A stretch of DNA of 64,000 nt from Thetidibacter halocola (GCF_018224955.1 NZ_JAGTUU010000001.1:372001-436000); one strand, 5' to 3'; shown: positions 15,923 to 25,230, counted from the first letter of the stretch. Made by a program: numbers and translations. The notes: generated from the sequence alone by a model not told the origin.

Positions 15923-17448
15923 ATCATCTCCGCCACGATTTCCTTGATTGCCAGGTCGCTTCCGCTGCTCAGGTCGTGGCGGGCGGATATCTGTCCGTCG
16001 CGCAGCACGAGGATTTCATCGGCCATGTCCAGCGCCTCCTCGATCGTGTCGGGGATCAGGACGACCGCGGTGCCGTTCTTGCAGGCCTCGCGGATCTGGG
16101 CGTTGACCGCCTGCGACACGCCCACGTCGAGGCCACGCAGCGGGTGGTCCAGCATCAGCACCCGCAGGTCCGGCGAGTTCAGCCACTTGGCGAGAACCAC
16201 CTTCTGCTGGTTGCCACCCGAGAACTGGTCGAGCGGCTGCGTGATGTCGTTGGGGTTCACGTCGAGCCGGTCGAACCAGGTCTGCGCCGTGCGCGCCATG
16301 CGCCCGGGATGCAGCAGAGGGCCGACCATGGCCGTCTGGCGGTGCACCATGGCGATGTTGCGGGTGCCGGAATAGCCGCCGATCATGCCCTCGACCTTGC
16401 GCTCGGCGGGGACATAGGCCAGCCCGGCGGCGACCGCCTTGCGGATCGACCAGTTGCTGACCTCCTGGCCGTTCACCAGCAGCGTGCCCGCATCGGGCTT
16501 CCCGGCGCCAAACAGCGTCCGCATCAACGCCCCGCGTCCCGAGCCGTTGGTGCCCACCAGCGCGGTGATCCGGCCCGGGTGAACGGCGAAAGAGATGTCG
16601 CGAAACTTGCCGTTCACCGTCAGGCCGCGCGCCTCGATAGCGGGCGTTGATTGCGCCGGCGTGGCCGCGCGCGCCCGCGTCACGGCCACCGGCGCATCGT
16701 CCACCATCGCCTTGAACAGGTCCTGCTTGGTTACACCTTCGGTGCTGCGGTCACTGGTCAAAGAGCCGTGCCGCATGACCACGACCCGGTCGCAGATGCG
16801 CAGGACCTCGTCCAGCCGGTGCGAGACGAAGATGACGCTGGCAAAGCGGCGCAGCTTGCGGATCTCGCGTTCCAGCACCTCGACCTCGGCCTGTTCCAGA
16901 ACGGCGGTCGGCTCATCGAGGATGATCAGCGGCGTCGCGTCCTTGCCCGGCTCGACACAGACCGCGCGGGCGATCTCGACCATCTGGCGGTCGACGAAGG
17001 ACAGGTCGCCGACCCGCGCCCGCGGGCTCAGCTTGACACCGATCTTGTCGAGCACGGCCGAGGCGTTGCGGTTGATCTCGCCCCAGTTCCGGATGCCGAA
17101 ACGGCTCAGGCCGCTGCGGTCCTGGTTCTGCAGCGCGATGTTCTCGGCCACGCTGAGGTTGGTGAACAGCGACTGTTCCTGGTGCACCACGCCGACGCCT
17201 GCGCGGAACGCGTCGTTCGGGCTGCGGAAGTTCGCGGGTTTGCCGTTGATCTCCATCGTGCCTTCGTCGGGGCGCTCGATCCCGGCGAGGATCTTGAGCA
17301 GGGTCGACTTGCCGGCGCCGTTCTCTCCGGTCAGGCCGATCACCTCGCCACGCGCGATGGTCAGCGAGACATTGTTCACGGCCTTGACCTTGCCGAAGGA
17401 GCGGCTGACGTTCGTCAGCTTCAGGACTGGGGGAATTGCACTGGTCAT
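15919..17448 (-). CDS. Sugar ABC transporter ATPase, duplicated, second system
   Basis: RbsA-type energising subunit of 509 residues. The first module has Walker A GENGAGKST, signature LSFVDRQMVEIARAV and Walker B LIILDEPTAVLE; the second has the degenerate GTNGSGRGAL, signature FSGGNQQKVVLAKW and VLMLDHPLRGLD, in which the usual Walker B Glu is replaced by His. The open frame runs on far upstream over the permease gene in another reading frame; the real start (MTSAIPPVLKL) is set by ATGA overlap with the permease stop. Confidence 0.94.
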   Translation of the reverse strand: MTSAIPPVLKLTNVSRSFGKVKAVNNVSLTIARGEVIGLTGENGAGKSTLLKILAGIERPDEGTMEINGKPANFRSPNDAFRAGVGVVHQEQSLFTNLSVAENIALQNQDRSGLSRFGIRNWGEINRNASAVLDKIGVKLSPRARVGDLSFVDRQMVEIARAVCVEPGKDATPLIILDEPTAVLEQAEVEVLEREIRKLRRFASVIFVSHRLDEVLRICDRVVVMRHGSLTSDRSTEGVTKQDLFKAMVDDAPVAVTRARAATPAQSTPAIEARGLTVNGKFRDISFAVHPGRITALVGTNGSGRGALMRTLFGAGKPDAGTLLVNGQEVSNWSIRKAVAAGLAYVPAERKVEGMIGGYSGTRNIAMVHRQTAMVGPLLHPGRMARTAQTWFDRLDVNPNDITQPLDQFSGGNQQKVVLAKWLNSPDLRVLMLDHPLRGLDVGVSQAVNAQIREACKNGTAVVLIPDTIEEALDMADEILVLRDGQISARHDLSSGSDLAIKEIVAEMI

Positions 17449-18416
17449 TTCGCCACCTTCAGGGCTCCGCGCGTGGGCCAGGCCACGGCGACGATTGCGA
17501 CGATGAGGATCGCCCCGAACACGCCCGACTGGAAATCCGGATCGACACCGGCCAGCACCAGCCCGTTGTTCAGGATGATCAGGAGAAAGACGCCGAGGAT
17601 CGAACGCAGGACACCGCCCTCGCCCCCGCCCAGCGCCGTGCCGGCGATGACCGCGGCGGGGATCACGGTGAAAAGCTGGCCGAACCCGATATCGGGTGAG
17701 CCGGAGCCCAGTTGCATCGTGGCGAGGATGCCCGCCAGACCGCTCAGGCAGCCAGCGACGGTGAAGGCTGCTATCTTGATCCGGTCGACGGCCATGCCGC
17801 CGCCGCGGGCGATGGTCTCGTTGTTGCCGACGGCCAGGACGCCGCGGCCGAAGCCGGTGTAGTTCGAGGCAAGGATGCCGCCCAGGATCACGACCGCCGC
17901 CAGCCAGAAGGAATTCGGCAGGCCCAGCGACAGGCGGCTCGGCCAGCGGGCGAGCGCCTCGCTGGTGAGGCTCGGCAGCATGCCGTTGCCGTAAAGCAGG
18001 ATGGCGATGCCAAGGCCCACATACCACGTCCCCAGCGTCACCACGAAGGACGGCACCTTGAGCTTGGCATGCACGAGGCCGGACAGCAGACCCAGGCCAA
18101 GACCCAGACCGATGGCGATCACCCAGGCCCAGGGCCCGAGGTCGAGCGCGTGGCGTGTGTTGGGCGACAGCAGGATCCAGGCCATGCCCGAGGCGCCCAT
18201 GACGCCCTCGACCGACAGGTCGATGGAGCCCATCTGGATCACCAGCGTCGCGCCGACCACCACGATCAGCGGCACCGAGGCCTGGTAGAGGACGTTCTGA
18301 AGGTTCTCGATGCTTCCGAACCTCGGGTTGAGGATCGAGAAGATCACGATCAGGACCAGGATCGAAACGATCAGGCCGATCGGGCCCTTGATGCTTCTGG
18401 ACAGGATGCTTTGCAT
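17445..18416 (-). CDS. Sugar ABC transporter permease, second system (proximal)
   Basis: 323-residue RbsC-like membrane protein, the partner of the distal permease. It contains LVIQMGSIDLSVEGVMGASG, KVPSFVVTLGTWYVG, the cytoplasmic loop VLAVGNNETIARGGGM and the C-terminal segment GTALGGGEGGVLRSILG. Order in the operon is binding protein, this permease, ATPase, second permease. It shares only moderate similarity with its partner, consistent with a heteromeric channel. Confidence 0.93.
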   Translation of the reverse strand: MQSILSRSIKGPIGLIVSILVLIVIFSILNPRFGSIENLQNVLYQASVPLIVVVGATLVIQMGSIDLSVEGVMGASGMAWILLSPNTRHALDLGPWAWVIAIGLGLGLGLLSGLVHAKLKVPSFVVTLGTWYVGLGIAILLYGNGMLPSLTSEALARWPSRLSLGLPNSFWLAAVVILGGILASNYTGFGRGVLAVGNNETIARGGGMAVDRIKIAAFTVAGCLSGLAGILATMQLGSGSPDIGFGQLFTVIPAAVIAGTALGGGEGGVLRSILGVFLLIILNNGLVLAGVDPDFQSGVFGAILIVAIVAVAWPTRGALKVAK

Positions 18417-18462
18417 GATGGGTCTCGCTCTGGTTCCCGATGCGGTCTGGGGGCGACCTGGA

Positions 18463-18497
18463 CTTTCCGGCCGGAACGGGGGGCTCCGGCCGGAAAG
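18463..18497 (-). promoter_or_regulatory. Strong intercistronic hairpin after the second binding-protein gene
   Basis: A 13-base perfect stem: CTTTCCGGCCGGA (18463-18475) with TCCGGCCGGAAAG (18485-18497) and a nine-base loop, within the 92-base gap between binding protein and permease. No T-run follows on the transcribed strand. It occupies the same operon position as the hairpin in the first ABC operon and probably stabilises the binding-protein message. Confidence 0.6.
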
Positions 18498-18508
18498 CGG
18501 GTCGGGTC

Positions 18509-19657
18509 TTACATGTTCGGCAGCACCTCGGGACCGGCGCCGACCAGCGGTACGGGCTGGGTATCCCAGGGGCCAGCCTCGACCAGGCGGGCGACAAAGG
18601 CGTCGGCGGCGCCGGGCTCGTCATACTGCAGGTACTGCTCGTAGTTCTGCGGCGTGACGCAGCTCAGCTTGAACAGGCTCTCGCGCTTTTCATCGGGCAG
18701 CTCGCTGGGCGTGATCTGGCCCGAGGCGGCGAGATAGGTGGTGTAAAGCCCGATGGCCGAGGCCATATAGCCGCGGTGGAAGGTCTCGCCGACGATGGCG
18801 TTGCCGCCGCGGCCCGAAATGATGTCCTCAAGCGTCTTGGGGTAGAGGCCGTCCGACGAGAACTTGACCTTGTCCAGCAGCCCGGCATTCTCGAACGCCT
18901 GCATGGCGCCGATCTGCATGCCGTCATCGGCCGCCCACACGCCCTTGATCTCGTCGCCATACTTGACGATCAGGTCCTGCGCGTTGCGGGCGCCCAGCTG
19001 CGGGTCCCAGTTCGACGGGCGTTCCTCGAGGATCTTGATGCCGGGATAGTTCTCGGCGATCTCGGCGCGGAAGCCGGCGACGCGGGTCTGGCTGGTGGTG
19101 CTGTCCTGCACGCCCGGCAGCATCACGACGCTGCCCTCGCCGCCCAGCGCATCGGCAAGCGCCTGCGCGCCGCAGCGGCCGGATTCGACGCCCGGGTGCT
19201 TCTGGAAGGCGACGAAATGGTCGCCCACGTTCTGCGGCTTGAACTCGTCGGGCTTGTTCCACCAGATCGAGACATAGCCGCGCGCGCGGCCCACGGCGTC
19301 GACGATCGGCGGCGCGTCCGAGCTGGCGACGGTGTTGACGAACATGATCGGCTTCTTGCCGCTGGCAAGGATCGCCAGGATGTTCGAGATCGAGGTCTGC
19401 GACGAGTTGTTCGAGTTGACGATCTCGAGCTTGATGCCCAGCGCCTTGGACACCGCCTCGGCGCCCTCGATGTTGGAGATCATGTAGGGGTTGGTGGTGT
19501 TGATCACCGAGGCGACCATCACCCACTCGTCGGGATTGAACCCTTCGGGATGGGCGAATTCGGCAAGCGCGGCAGTGCTGCCGAGGCTCGCGATCATGGC
19601 GGCGGCGACGGCGGCCGCGCCGAACTGGCGGCGGGTGGTCTGGAACAGCGTTTTCAT
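18509..19657 (-). CDS. Periplasmic substrate-binding protein of the second ABC system
   Basis: Solute receptor of 382 residues with a Sec signal containing a twin-Arg-like RRQFGAAAV and cleavage near ALA-EF. The mature part has a type I binding-protein fold (VMVASVINTTNPYMISNI, VNTVASSDAPPIVDAVG, VWAADDGMQIGAMQAF). Two adjacent ATGs exist; AGGAGG spacing favours the second. It lies directly downstream of the epoxide hydrolase gene with a 37-base gap. The length and aromatic-rich pocket region (YVSIWWNKPDEF) set it apart from the first receptor, so a different ligand is expected. Confidence 0.9.
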   Translation of the reverse strand: MKTLFQTTRRQFGAAAVAAAMIASLGSTAALAEFAHPEGFNPDEWVMVASVINTTNPYMISNIEGAEAVSKALGIKLEIVNSNNSSQTSISNILAILASGKKPIMFVNTVASSDAPPIVDAVGRARGYVSIWWNKPDEFKPQNVGDHFVAFQKHPGVESGRCGAQALADALGGEGSVVMLPGVQDSTTSQTRVAGFRAEIAENYPGIKILEERPSNWDPQLGARNAQDLIVKYGDEIKGVWAADDGMQIGAMQAFENAGLLDKVKFSSDGLYPKTLEDIISGRGGNAIVGETFHRGYMASAIGLYTTYLAASGQITPSELPDEKRESLFKLSCVTPQNYEQYLQYDEPGAADAFVARLVEAGPWDTQPVPLVGAGPEVLPNM

Positions 19658-19694
19658 CATGTCCTCCTCTGGGATGTTCTGGCTGTAGGGGGGG

Positions 19695-20930
19695 TTAGCG
19701 AAGGGTGGCGAAGAAGGTGCGGACGTCGTCCACGAACAGGTGCGGCACCTCGAGCGGGGCGAAATGGCCGCCGTCGTCGTGGACGCGATACTGCTTGAGG
19801 TTGAAATACTTCTCGGTCCAGGTCATGGGCGGCTTGTAGATCTCGCCCGGGAAGATCGAGACGGCGGTTGGCGCGCCCACGACCGGAAAGCGGTTGTGGC
19901 TGGGCTGCCAGGGATTGCCGCGGCATTCCCAGTAATACCGGCAAGACGTGCCGCCGGTGTTGGTCAGGAAGTAGACCGCCGCCGTGGTGACGAGGTCCTC
20001 TTTCGGCCAAACCCTCTCGAAGGCTTCGGTGCCCACGCCGCGCTCGGCCAGACCCCAGAAATACCGCTTCTCGGTGATCCAGGCGAGTTGCCCGGCGGGG
20101 CTGTCGGCGACCAGCGCGGCCAGGGTCTGAGGCTTGGTCAACTGGATCTCGCCGTAACCGCTCTCGCGTTCGACGAACAGCTTGCCACGCTCGAACCAGC
20201 CAGCCTCTTCTGGGCTGTATTCGCTGGCGGCGGGCAGGCCCAGGATCGGGTCGAACTTGACACCCTCGGGCTGGTCGGGATGGGCGGGCAGGTAATGGCT
20301 CATCTGCGCCGGGAAGTGCGTGTAGACGCCGATCACGTCCTTTTCGTACTTGTGGCCGTGCTGCTGGGCCACCAGCGCGCCCCAGTCGCCGCCCGCCGTG
20401 GCGTATTTCTCGTAACCGAGGACGTCCTTCATCAGCGCGTTCTCCAGGTCGGCTGTCTTCCAGAAGTTCCAGCCGGTCGTGTTCAGCGGCGAGGAAAAGC
20501 CGTAGCCCGGCAGCGAGATCAGCACGACGTCGAAGCTGTCCTCTTCGCGGCCACCATGCGCCACGGGGTCGGTCAGCGGGCCGATCACCTTGCGCAGGTC
20601 CCAGAAGGTCCAGGGCCAGCCGTGGTGGATCAGCAGCGGCATCGGGTTCTTGCCCTTGCCCTTGACGTGGATGAAGTGCAGCGGCACGCCCATCAGGTCG
20701 ATCTTGTAATGCGGCAGCTCGTTCATCCGCCGCTCGACGTCGCGCCAGTCGTACTCGTTGATCCAGTAGTCGATCAGTTCCCGGTGATACGCGGTGTTAT
20801 AGCCATAGCGCCAATCGTCGTTGGCATAGTCGTTCGGGAACCTCGTCCGCTTCAGCCGCGCCATCAGGTCGTCGAGCTGGGCCTGCGGGATGTGGATCTC
20901 GTAGCGGGTCGCGCTCTGGTCCAGGGGCAT
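19695..20930 (-). CDS. Microsomal-type epoxide hydrolase
   Basis: Alpha/beta-hydrolase family enzyme that opens epoxides to diols through an aspartyl ester. The 411-residue protein has the N-terminal epoxide-hydrolase domain (FPNDYANDDWRYG, about residues 33-45), the oxyanion motif HGWPWTFWDL, the nucleophile elbow GGDWGALVAQQ with catalytic Asp, and the C-terminal His in DDGGHFAPLE. Cap tyrosines that would activate the epoxide are present in the YYWECRGNPW region. No signal peptide. It lies between the dipeptidase and the second importer in one operon, which is unusual for this enzyme and suggests a role on the imported compound. Confidence 0.9.
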   Translation of the reverse strand: MPLDQSATRYEIHIPQAQLDDLMARLKRTRFPNDYANDDWRYGYNTAYHRELIDYWINEYDWRDVERRMNELPHYKIDLMGVPLHFIHVKGKGKNPMPLLIHHGWPWTFWDLRKVIGPLTDPVAHGGREEDSFDVVLISLPGYGFSSPLNTTGWNFWKTADLENALMKDVLGYEKYATAGGDWGALVAQQHGHKYEKDVIGVYTHFPAQMSHYLPAHPDQPEGVKFDPILGLPAASEYSPEEAGWFERGKLFVERESGYGEIQLTKPQTLAALVADSPAGQLAWITEKRYFWGLAERGVGTEAFERVWPKEDLVTTAAVYFLTNTGGTSCRYYWECRGNPWQPSHNRFPVVGAPTAVSIFPGEIYKPPMTWTEKYFNLKQYRVHDDGGHFAPLEVPHLFVDDVRTFFATLR

Positions 20931-21016
20931 GTCGTGTCCTCCCTTGATTGGGCAAGCCGGTATCGGTCGCAGACTCTGCGTTCTCGGCCTTGTCCGGTGT
21001 GTGGTGTCTGGTTCGG

Positions 21017-22483
21017 TTACTGGTTGAGGCTGCGCATGACGTCCTTGATCAGCGGCCAGACGCGCGCTGCCGAGGTATGGTCCATGCTTTCTTTCGGGGA
21101 ATGCAGGTCAAAGAGGTTGGTCCCGATGCCTATCGTGTCGAGCCCGTCGATCCGCTGGGTGAACATGCCCAGTTCGAGACTGCAGACCGACACCAGCACG
21201 TCGGGCTTGCACCCCATGACGCGCTCGTAGCTCTGCCTGGCGATCTCGAGCATGCGCGAGTTCGGGTTCCACGGGAATTCCGGCGCGTCGAGGCCGATTT
21301 GTTTCGCCCGTACGCCCTCGCCCGCGAGGTCCGCAAGCTGCATCATCTGGTCCAGCAGCAGGTGCTTGCGCGAGGTGACGGCACTGGTGATCGTGCTGGT
21401 GATCTCGACCCGGTCACCGGCGGTGATCATCAGGCCGATGTTGTTCGAGGTCTCCCAGTTGCCGGGAACCTCGAGGTTCTGGTTGGTGATGCCGTTGGGC
21501 AGCAGCGCAATGACCTGCACCAGGCGTTTCGCTGCCGCCTCCGACATGACACGCTCGGGGCGGGCATCGCTGCGGCTGATCTCGATGCGCATGCCGGGAT
21601 CGGCGCGGCGGAACTCGGCCTTGATGTCGCCTGCCAGCGCCTCAACCGCCTTGGTGACGGTGGCAGCCTCGGTTTCGGCCACCAGCAGCGTCGCCTGCGC
21701 CTCGGCCGGGATCACGTTGTTCTGCACCCCGCCCGAGACCCGCGCGACGGCGACATTGCCCGCCTTCATCGCGGCCCGCAGCAGCCGGCCCAGTATGGCG
21801 ATGGCGTTGCCGCGTTCGAGGTGGATGTCGAACTCGCAATGCCCGCCAAGCAGGCCGCGGATATCAACGATCAGCGCCAAGTGGCCCGCAGGCGCCGCCT
21901 GCCATTCGGTGTCGACGTCGATCCGGCAGGACACGTCGCCCGAACAACCGGCCAGCAGTTGCTTTTCCTCGATCCAGTTGAAATCGATCATGCGCTTGCC
22001 GGTGAGCTTGGTCAGGTCGACATTATCACCGCCGACCTTGCCCATCTCTTCCATCACCGTCATCACGCATTCCAGCGGCGGGTGCGGGATGTCGTCGGAG
22101 TCGAGCAGCGCCAGCATGTAGGAGATGCCCAACCCGTTGTCTGCGCCAAGGGTCGTGCCCTCGGCCCGGATGCGGTCGCCATCGACCTTGAGCGTCACGC
22201 CCTGGGTGGCGAAATCGTGGGTCACGCCTTCGTCCAGCTTGCAGACCATGTCGATATGGCCGTGCAGGATCACCGTGGGCGCAGCCTCATAGCCCGGCGT
22301 GCCCGGCTTCTTGACGATGATGTTGTCGAGTTGGTCGCGGTGATACTCCAGCCCGCGCGTCTCGGCGAAGGCGGCGATGTAGTCGGTCGCGTCCTTCTCG
22401 TGCTGCGAACAGCGATGCCGCGCAGAGAGTTCCTCGAAGAAAAACATCACTTCCTTCGGCTCGATAGTCTCCAGAACCCGCAT
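21017..22483 (-). CDS. pepD: Aminoacyl-histidine dipeptidase-like M20C peptidase
   Basis: Di-zinc exopeptidase family (PepD, beta-alanyl-histidine dipeptidase) of 488 residues. Metal-site motifs run in order: HGHIDMVCKLDEG (His and Asp), TTLGADNGLGISY (bridging Asp), MTVMEEMGKVGGDN (catalytic Glu) and DLHSPKESMDH near the C-terminus (last His). The start MRVLETIEP has GGGAGGAC upstream; the longer open frame is not needed. It is the first gene of the six-gene leftward operon. Its substrate may be a dipeptide or another amide. Confidence 0.92.
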   Translation of the reverse strand: MRVLETIEPKEVMFFFEELSARHRCSQHEKDATDYIAAFAETRGLEYHRDQLDNIIVKKPGTPGYEAAPTVILHGHIDMVCKLDEGVTHDFATQGVTLKVDGDRIRAEGTTLGADNGLGISYMLALLDSDDIPHPPLECVMTVMEEMGKVGGDNVDLTKLTGKRMIDFNWIEEKQLLAGCSGDVSCRIDVDTEWQAAPAGHLALIVDIRGLLGGHCEFDIHLERGNAIAILGRLLRAAMKAGNVAVARVSGGVQNNVIPAEAQATLLVAETEAATVTKAVEALAGDIKAEFRRADPGMRIEISRSDARPERVMSEAAAKRLVQVIALLPNGITNQNLEVPGNWETSNNIGLMITAGDRVEITSTITSAVTSRKHLLLDQMMQLADLAGEGVRAKQIGLDAPEFPWNPNSRMLEIARQSYERVMGCKPDVLVSVCSLELGMFTQRIDGLDTIGIGTNLFDLHSPKESMDHTSAARVWPLIKDVMRSLNQ

Positions 22484-22609
22484 CGTGTCCTCCCGGTTCT
22501 TCCCATGTTCTCCGGTCGGAGGCTGCCGACCGAAGCGATCCACACCCGTCGCGTCCCCGGCGCGCTACGCGCTCCTCCAACCGGGTTGCCGCGACTCACT
22601 TTACAAACT

Positions 22610-22760
22610 CGATATGCACCAAATGATCACAACATGATCATGTGTACCACAGACTTTTTTTTGGCAATGATGTTTTTAACTTCGGCTGGCTCCCATTTGT
22701 TGCCTGCTGAAAAACGTAGACATAAAATCACTTATTATCTTATAGTTAAGTAAATCCACG
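22610..22760. other. AT-rich patch with a 12-base palindrome, upstream of pepD
   Basis: The base composition falls sharply below that of the flanking DNA, with runs such as TTTTTTTT and TTATTATCTTATAG. ACATGATCATGT at 22632-22643 is a perfect palindrome about 150 bases ahead of pepD and may be an operator. The patch also marks the edge of the gene-poor stretch 22484-24459 and may be part of its foreign DNA. In 22760-23400 I see no gene I can support. Confidence 0.45.
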
Positions 22761-23416
22761 TCATCGTCTCGGCACACCCAAACCACAATGACACAAACCG
22801 GTTGTCATTCCGAAACTGCTGCAAGCACAGATGAGCCAGAGGAATCCAACACGCTTCATGCCCAGCCTGCTACACGCAAGGCACGGCCTTCAGTGTTGAT
22901 CTCATCACTTGGACGAGCCTTCACGTCGCAGGGGATTAGAGAAACTGCGGACGTGTCGCATGCGATTGACCTCGCCCAGGTTTGCGGGATCGCCAGAACA
23001 CCGTGCAAGCCGAGGGTCGCGATACTGTTTTTGAATGCGCAAGAAGGACAGAAGCCCGAAATCGAGCGGTCGGTCATCGTTGCGGCACCGCCCGAGTGAC
23101 AACGACGGATCGGAAATACCGGTCTTCTCGACAAAGAACTCATGAGGTTGCTTGATGCGCTGATGGATCGGTTAGAGTTTCGCGGCGCCTTGCCGGGGTC
23201 CGCGGACCGACAGAAGACCCGCCTCCTGTGACAGCCCCGCCTTCCAGGAGCACGAATGAGCCAGACAGGAAGCCAACCATCAAGACTTGATCCGGTCGAG
23301 CCTTGGCGCGGCACTCAATCAGTCGGAGCGGCCGAGTGAAGGATCAGAATGCAACATTCGGTGCAACACGACTTCGGAGATGGGCAAAACGCCAGGAAAA
23401 CAAGGGGTCCGGGGGC

Positions 23417-23512
23417 TCACACCATCCAGTGCATCATCGGCGCCACGGAAAGGCGCGCCGTGCGCTGCATGTCGGCGTCGTTCAGTGGTGTTGGCTGGCG
23501 ATCAACGGGCAT
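23417..23512 (-). pseudogene. Fragment resembling the 5' end of dusA
   Basis: The short frame ends in MQRTARLSVAPMMHW and then stops three codons later. The tRNA-dihydrouridine synthase DusA begins with a very similar LSVAPMMDWTD stretch, and nothing else of DusA follows here. The 5' end of dusA is a documented integration site of genomic islands and prophages, so this may be a decayed attachment-site duplicate. The call rests on about a dozen residues. Confidence 0.4.
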
Positions 23513-23611
23513 GCATCTTGCCGTCCTGCGTCTCTGCCGGACCTTGAATCCGCCCAGTGCGCCAAGGCGGTCGGCCTTGGACGCGCGTTTTGACACAGGC
23601 ATGCCCCTCCG

Positions 23612-23977
23612 TCAAAGCCCTTCGACTGTGAACTCCGCCGATCCGGCCCAGACAAGCCGCCACCGTGCGCCGGGGCGGACGTTCTGCACGATGCCCCGAT
23701 CGAAAGCGACAAGGCAACGCCCGCCGGGATGATGGACGGACGGGTAGACCAACCCGCGATGCCCATCGCCGCGCAAGTCGCGCGCCAAGCGCTGTCCTGC
23801 CGGGTAACCGGTTGCCGTGTCGGGATCGAGTGCAGGATGCGACTGACCGTGCAGGTCGGGAAAGTCACCGATGAAGTCCGCCAGCAACCCGACGTAGCGG
23901 GCCTCATGCTCGAAACGCCCGACGTAACCCAGTTCGCGGGTGCGGTGAAAGCCGACCTCCTGCGCGCTGGTCAGCAT
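23612..23977 (-). pseudogene. 5'-truncated RES-domain toxin gene
   Basis: About 120 residues match the C-terminal part of RES-family proteins (NAD+-degrading toxins of Xre-RES modules): SAQEVGFHRTREL, then YPAGQRLARDLRGDGHRGLV followed by YPSVHHPGGRCLVAF, then the closing VRPGARWRLVWAG strand. The N-terminal half with the first catalytic Arg is missing and upstream DNA does not supply it; no Xre antitoxin gene is next to it. The only in-frame ATG (23977) has no clear ribosome site. Probably a relic, although a short product is possible. Confidence 0.6.
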
Positions 23978-24459
23978 GTCCCATCGTCGTCTCCCTTGTC
24001 GGTTCAAGGTCTCACAACCTAAACCTTCTCCGAAGATCGGCGATGACCGCCAGCGTCACCCACGGCCGCGCGCTGCGCTACGCCGGAGGCTCCGCGCGCG
24101 GCCTCTTACACCGTCACCCGGGACATTGCCGTCGCGCTTGGACGCACGGAACACCGTGTGGCGCGCGGCCGTGTTCCGTCGCCCGTCGCTCGACCTCGTG
24201 CGCGTCGCAGACCGAGGCGAAAGGGTGGCTCTATGCGGCTGTGTCCAAGACGGTCTGTTTGTCGTTCCCGAGTGCGGAGGGCGCCTGGATATCAGGTGTG
24301 CGGGGTGAGGTGGCGGCCTCAAAGTCGCGGAGGCCCGTAGTCCACACCCATTATTAGCCATTGATCTCCACAGACCCATTTGGGTGACATCGTGGTCGAC
24401 ATCGGTCATATTTTGTTGGGTTTTTGACGGATTTTGGCAGTCCCTCCGGGCCTACCATC

Positions 24460-25230
24460 TTACGTCCCGGCCTGCGCGCGCCGCCAGGCTGTTGCGCGCC
24501 GTTCCCAGCGCTGCACGAGGCCGTATTCGATGGCCAGCATCACGGCGGTGAAGCTGAGCGCATAGGCCAGCACGGACGCCGTATCGAACATCTGGAAATA
24601 CAGGTGGATCTGGAACCCCACCCCGTTCGAGCGGCCAAGGAACTCGACCACCAGGACGATCTTCCAGATCACCGCCAGCCCGCTGCGGGTCGAGGCGGCG
24701 ACAAAGGGCATCAGCTGCGGCCAGATCACGTGGCGCAGCCGCGCCAGCGGCGACAGGCGGTAGACGCGCGCCATCTCGGACACCTGCGGGTCCATCGCGC
24801 GCACGCCCTCGCGGATCGTCACCGTCACCATCGCGGTCTTATTAAACGCGACCGCGACGATGGCCGCCACCTCGTTCAGCCCGATCCACAGGTAGCACAG
24901 CACGATGATCACCAGCGCGGGCAGGTTCAGGAACACCGTCACCCAAGGGTCCGCCCAGCGGTTCAGCCGCGGCATCAGGCCCAGCACGATCCCCAGCGCA
25001 CAGCCCACGCCCATCGCCAGCGCAAAGGCCATGACCACGCGCCACAGCGTCCAGGACATGTGCAGCCACAGTTTACCACTGGCGGATTCGCGCGCCACCA
25101 CCTCGGCCACGACCCAGGGCTGCGGCAGGATCGAGGGGTCGCCCCCCGCCCAGGCGGCCAGGATCCAGACCCCGACAAGCCCCGCCAGAGAGATCGCCGC
25201 AACCGGCAGCGCGCCGTCCCGTTCCGCCAT
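24460..25230 (-). CDS. ABC transporter permease, nitrate/sulfonate/taurine type (orphan)
   Basis: 256-residue SsuC/TauC-like membrane subunit with about six spans and the EAA-type loop EMARVYRLSPLARLRHVIWPQ that docks the ATPase. Start MAERDGALP has GGAGG upstream; the very long open frame that continues past it is antisense to the NosR-like gene. No ATPase or binding protein accompanies it. A matching ATPase and binding protein without a permease lie at 39782-41413, so the three probably form one importer split by 15 kb. It is divergent from the NosR-like gene. Confidence 0.9.
   Translation of the reverse strand: MAERDGALPVAAISLAGLVGVWILAAWAGGDPSILPQPWVVAEVVARESASGKLWLHMSWTLWRVVMAFALAMGVGCALGIVLGLMPRLNRWADPWVTVFLNLPALVIIVLCYLWIGLNEVAAIVAVAFNKTAMVTVTIREGVRAMDPQVSEMARVYRLSPLARLRHVIWPQLMPFVAASTRSGLAVIWKIVLVVEFLGRSNGVGFQIHLYFQMFDTASVLAYALSFTAVMLAIEYGLVQRWERRATAWRRAQAGT

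Noticed and set aside
17449-18624. Upstream extension of the second sugar ATPase to a 901-residue protein
   Set aside because: It overlaps the permease gene in another frame; the ATGA overlap and family length fix the start at 17448.
22788-23314. Overlapping short frames of 103 and 152 codons on both strands in the gene-poor stretch
   Set aside because: No ribosome sites, no recognisable motifs and unusual composition; I cannot support either as a gene.
24010-24400. Frames of 104-117 codons on both strands beside the RES fragment
   Set aside because: They could hide debris of a mobile element, but nothing matched a transposase or antitoxin convincingly.
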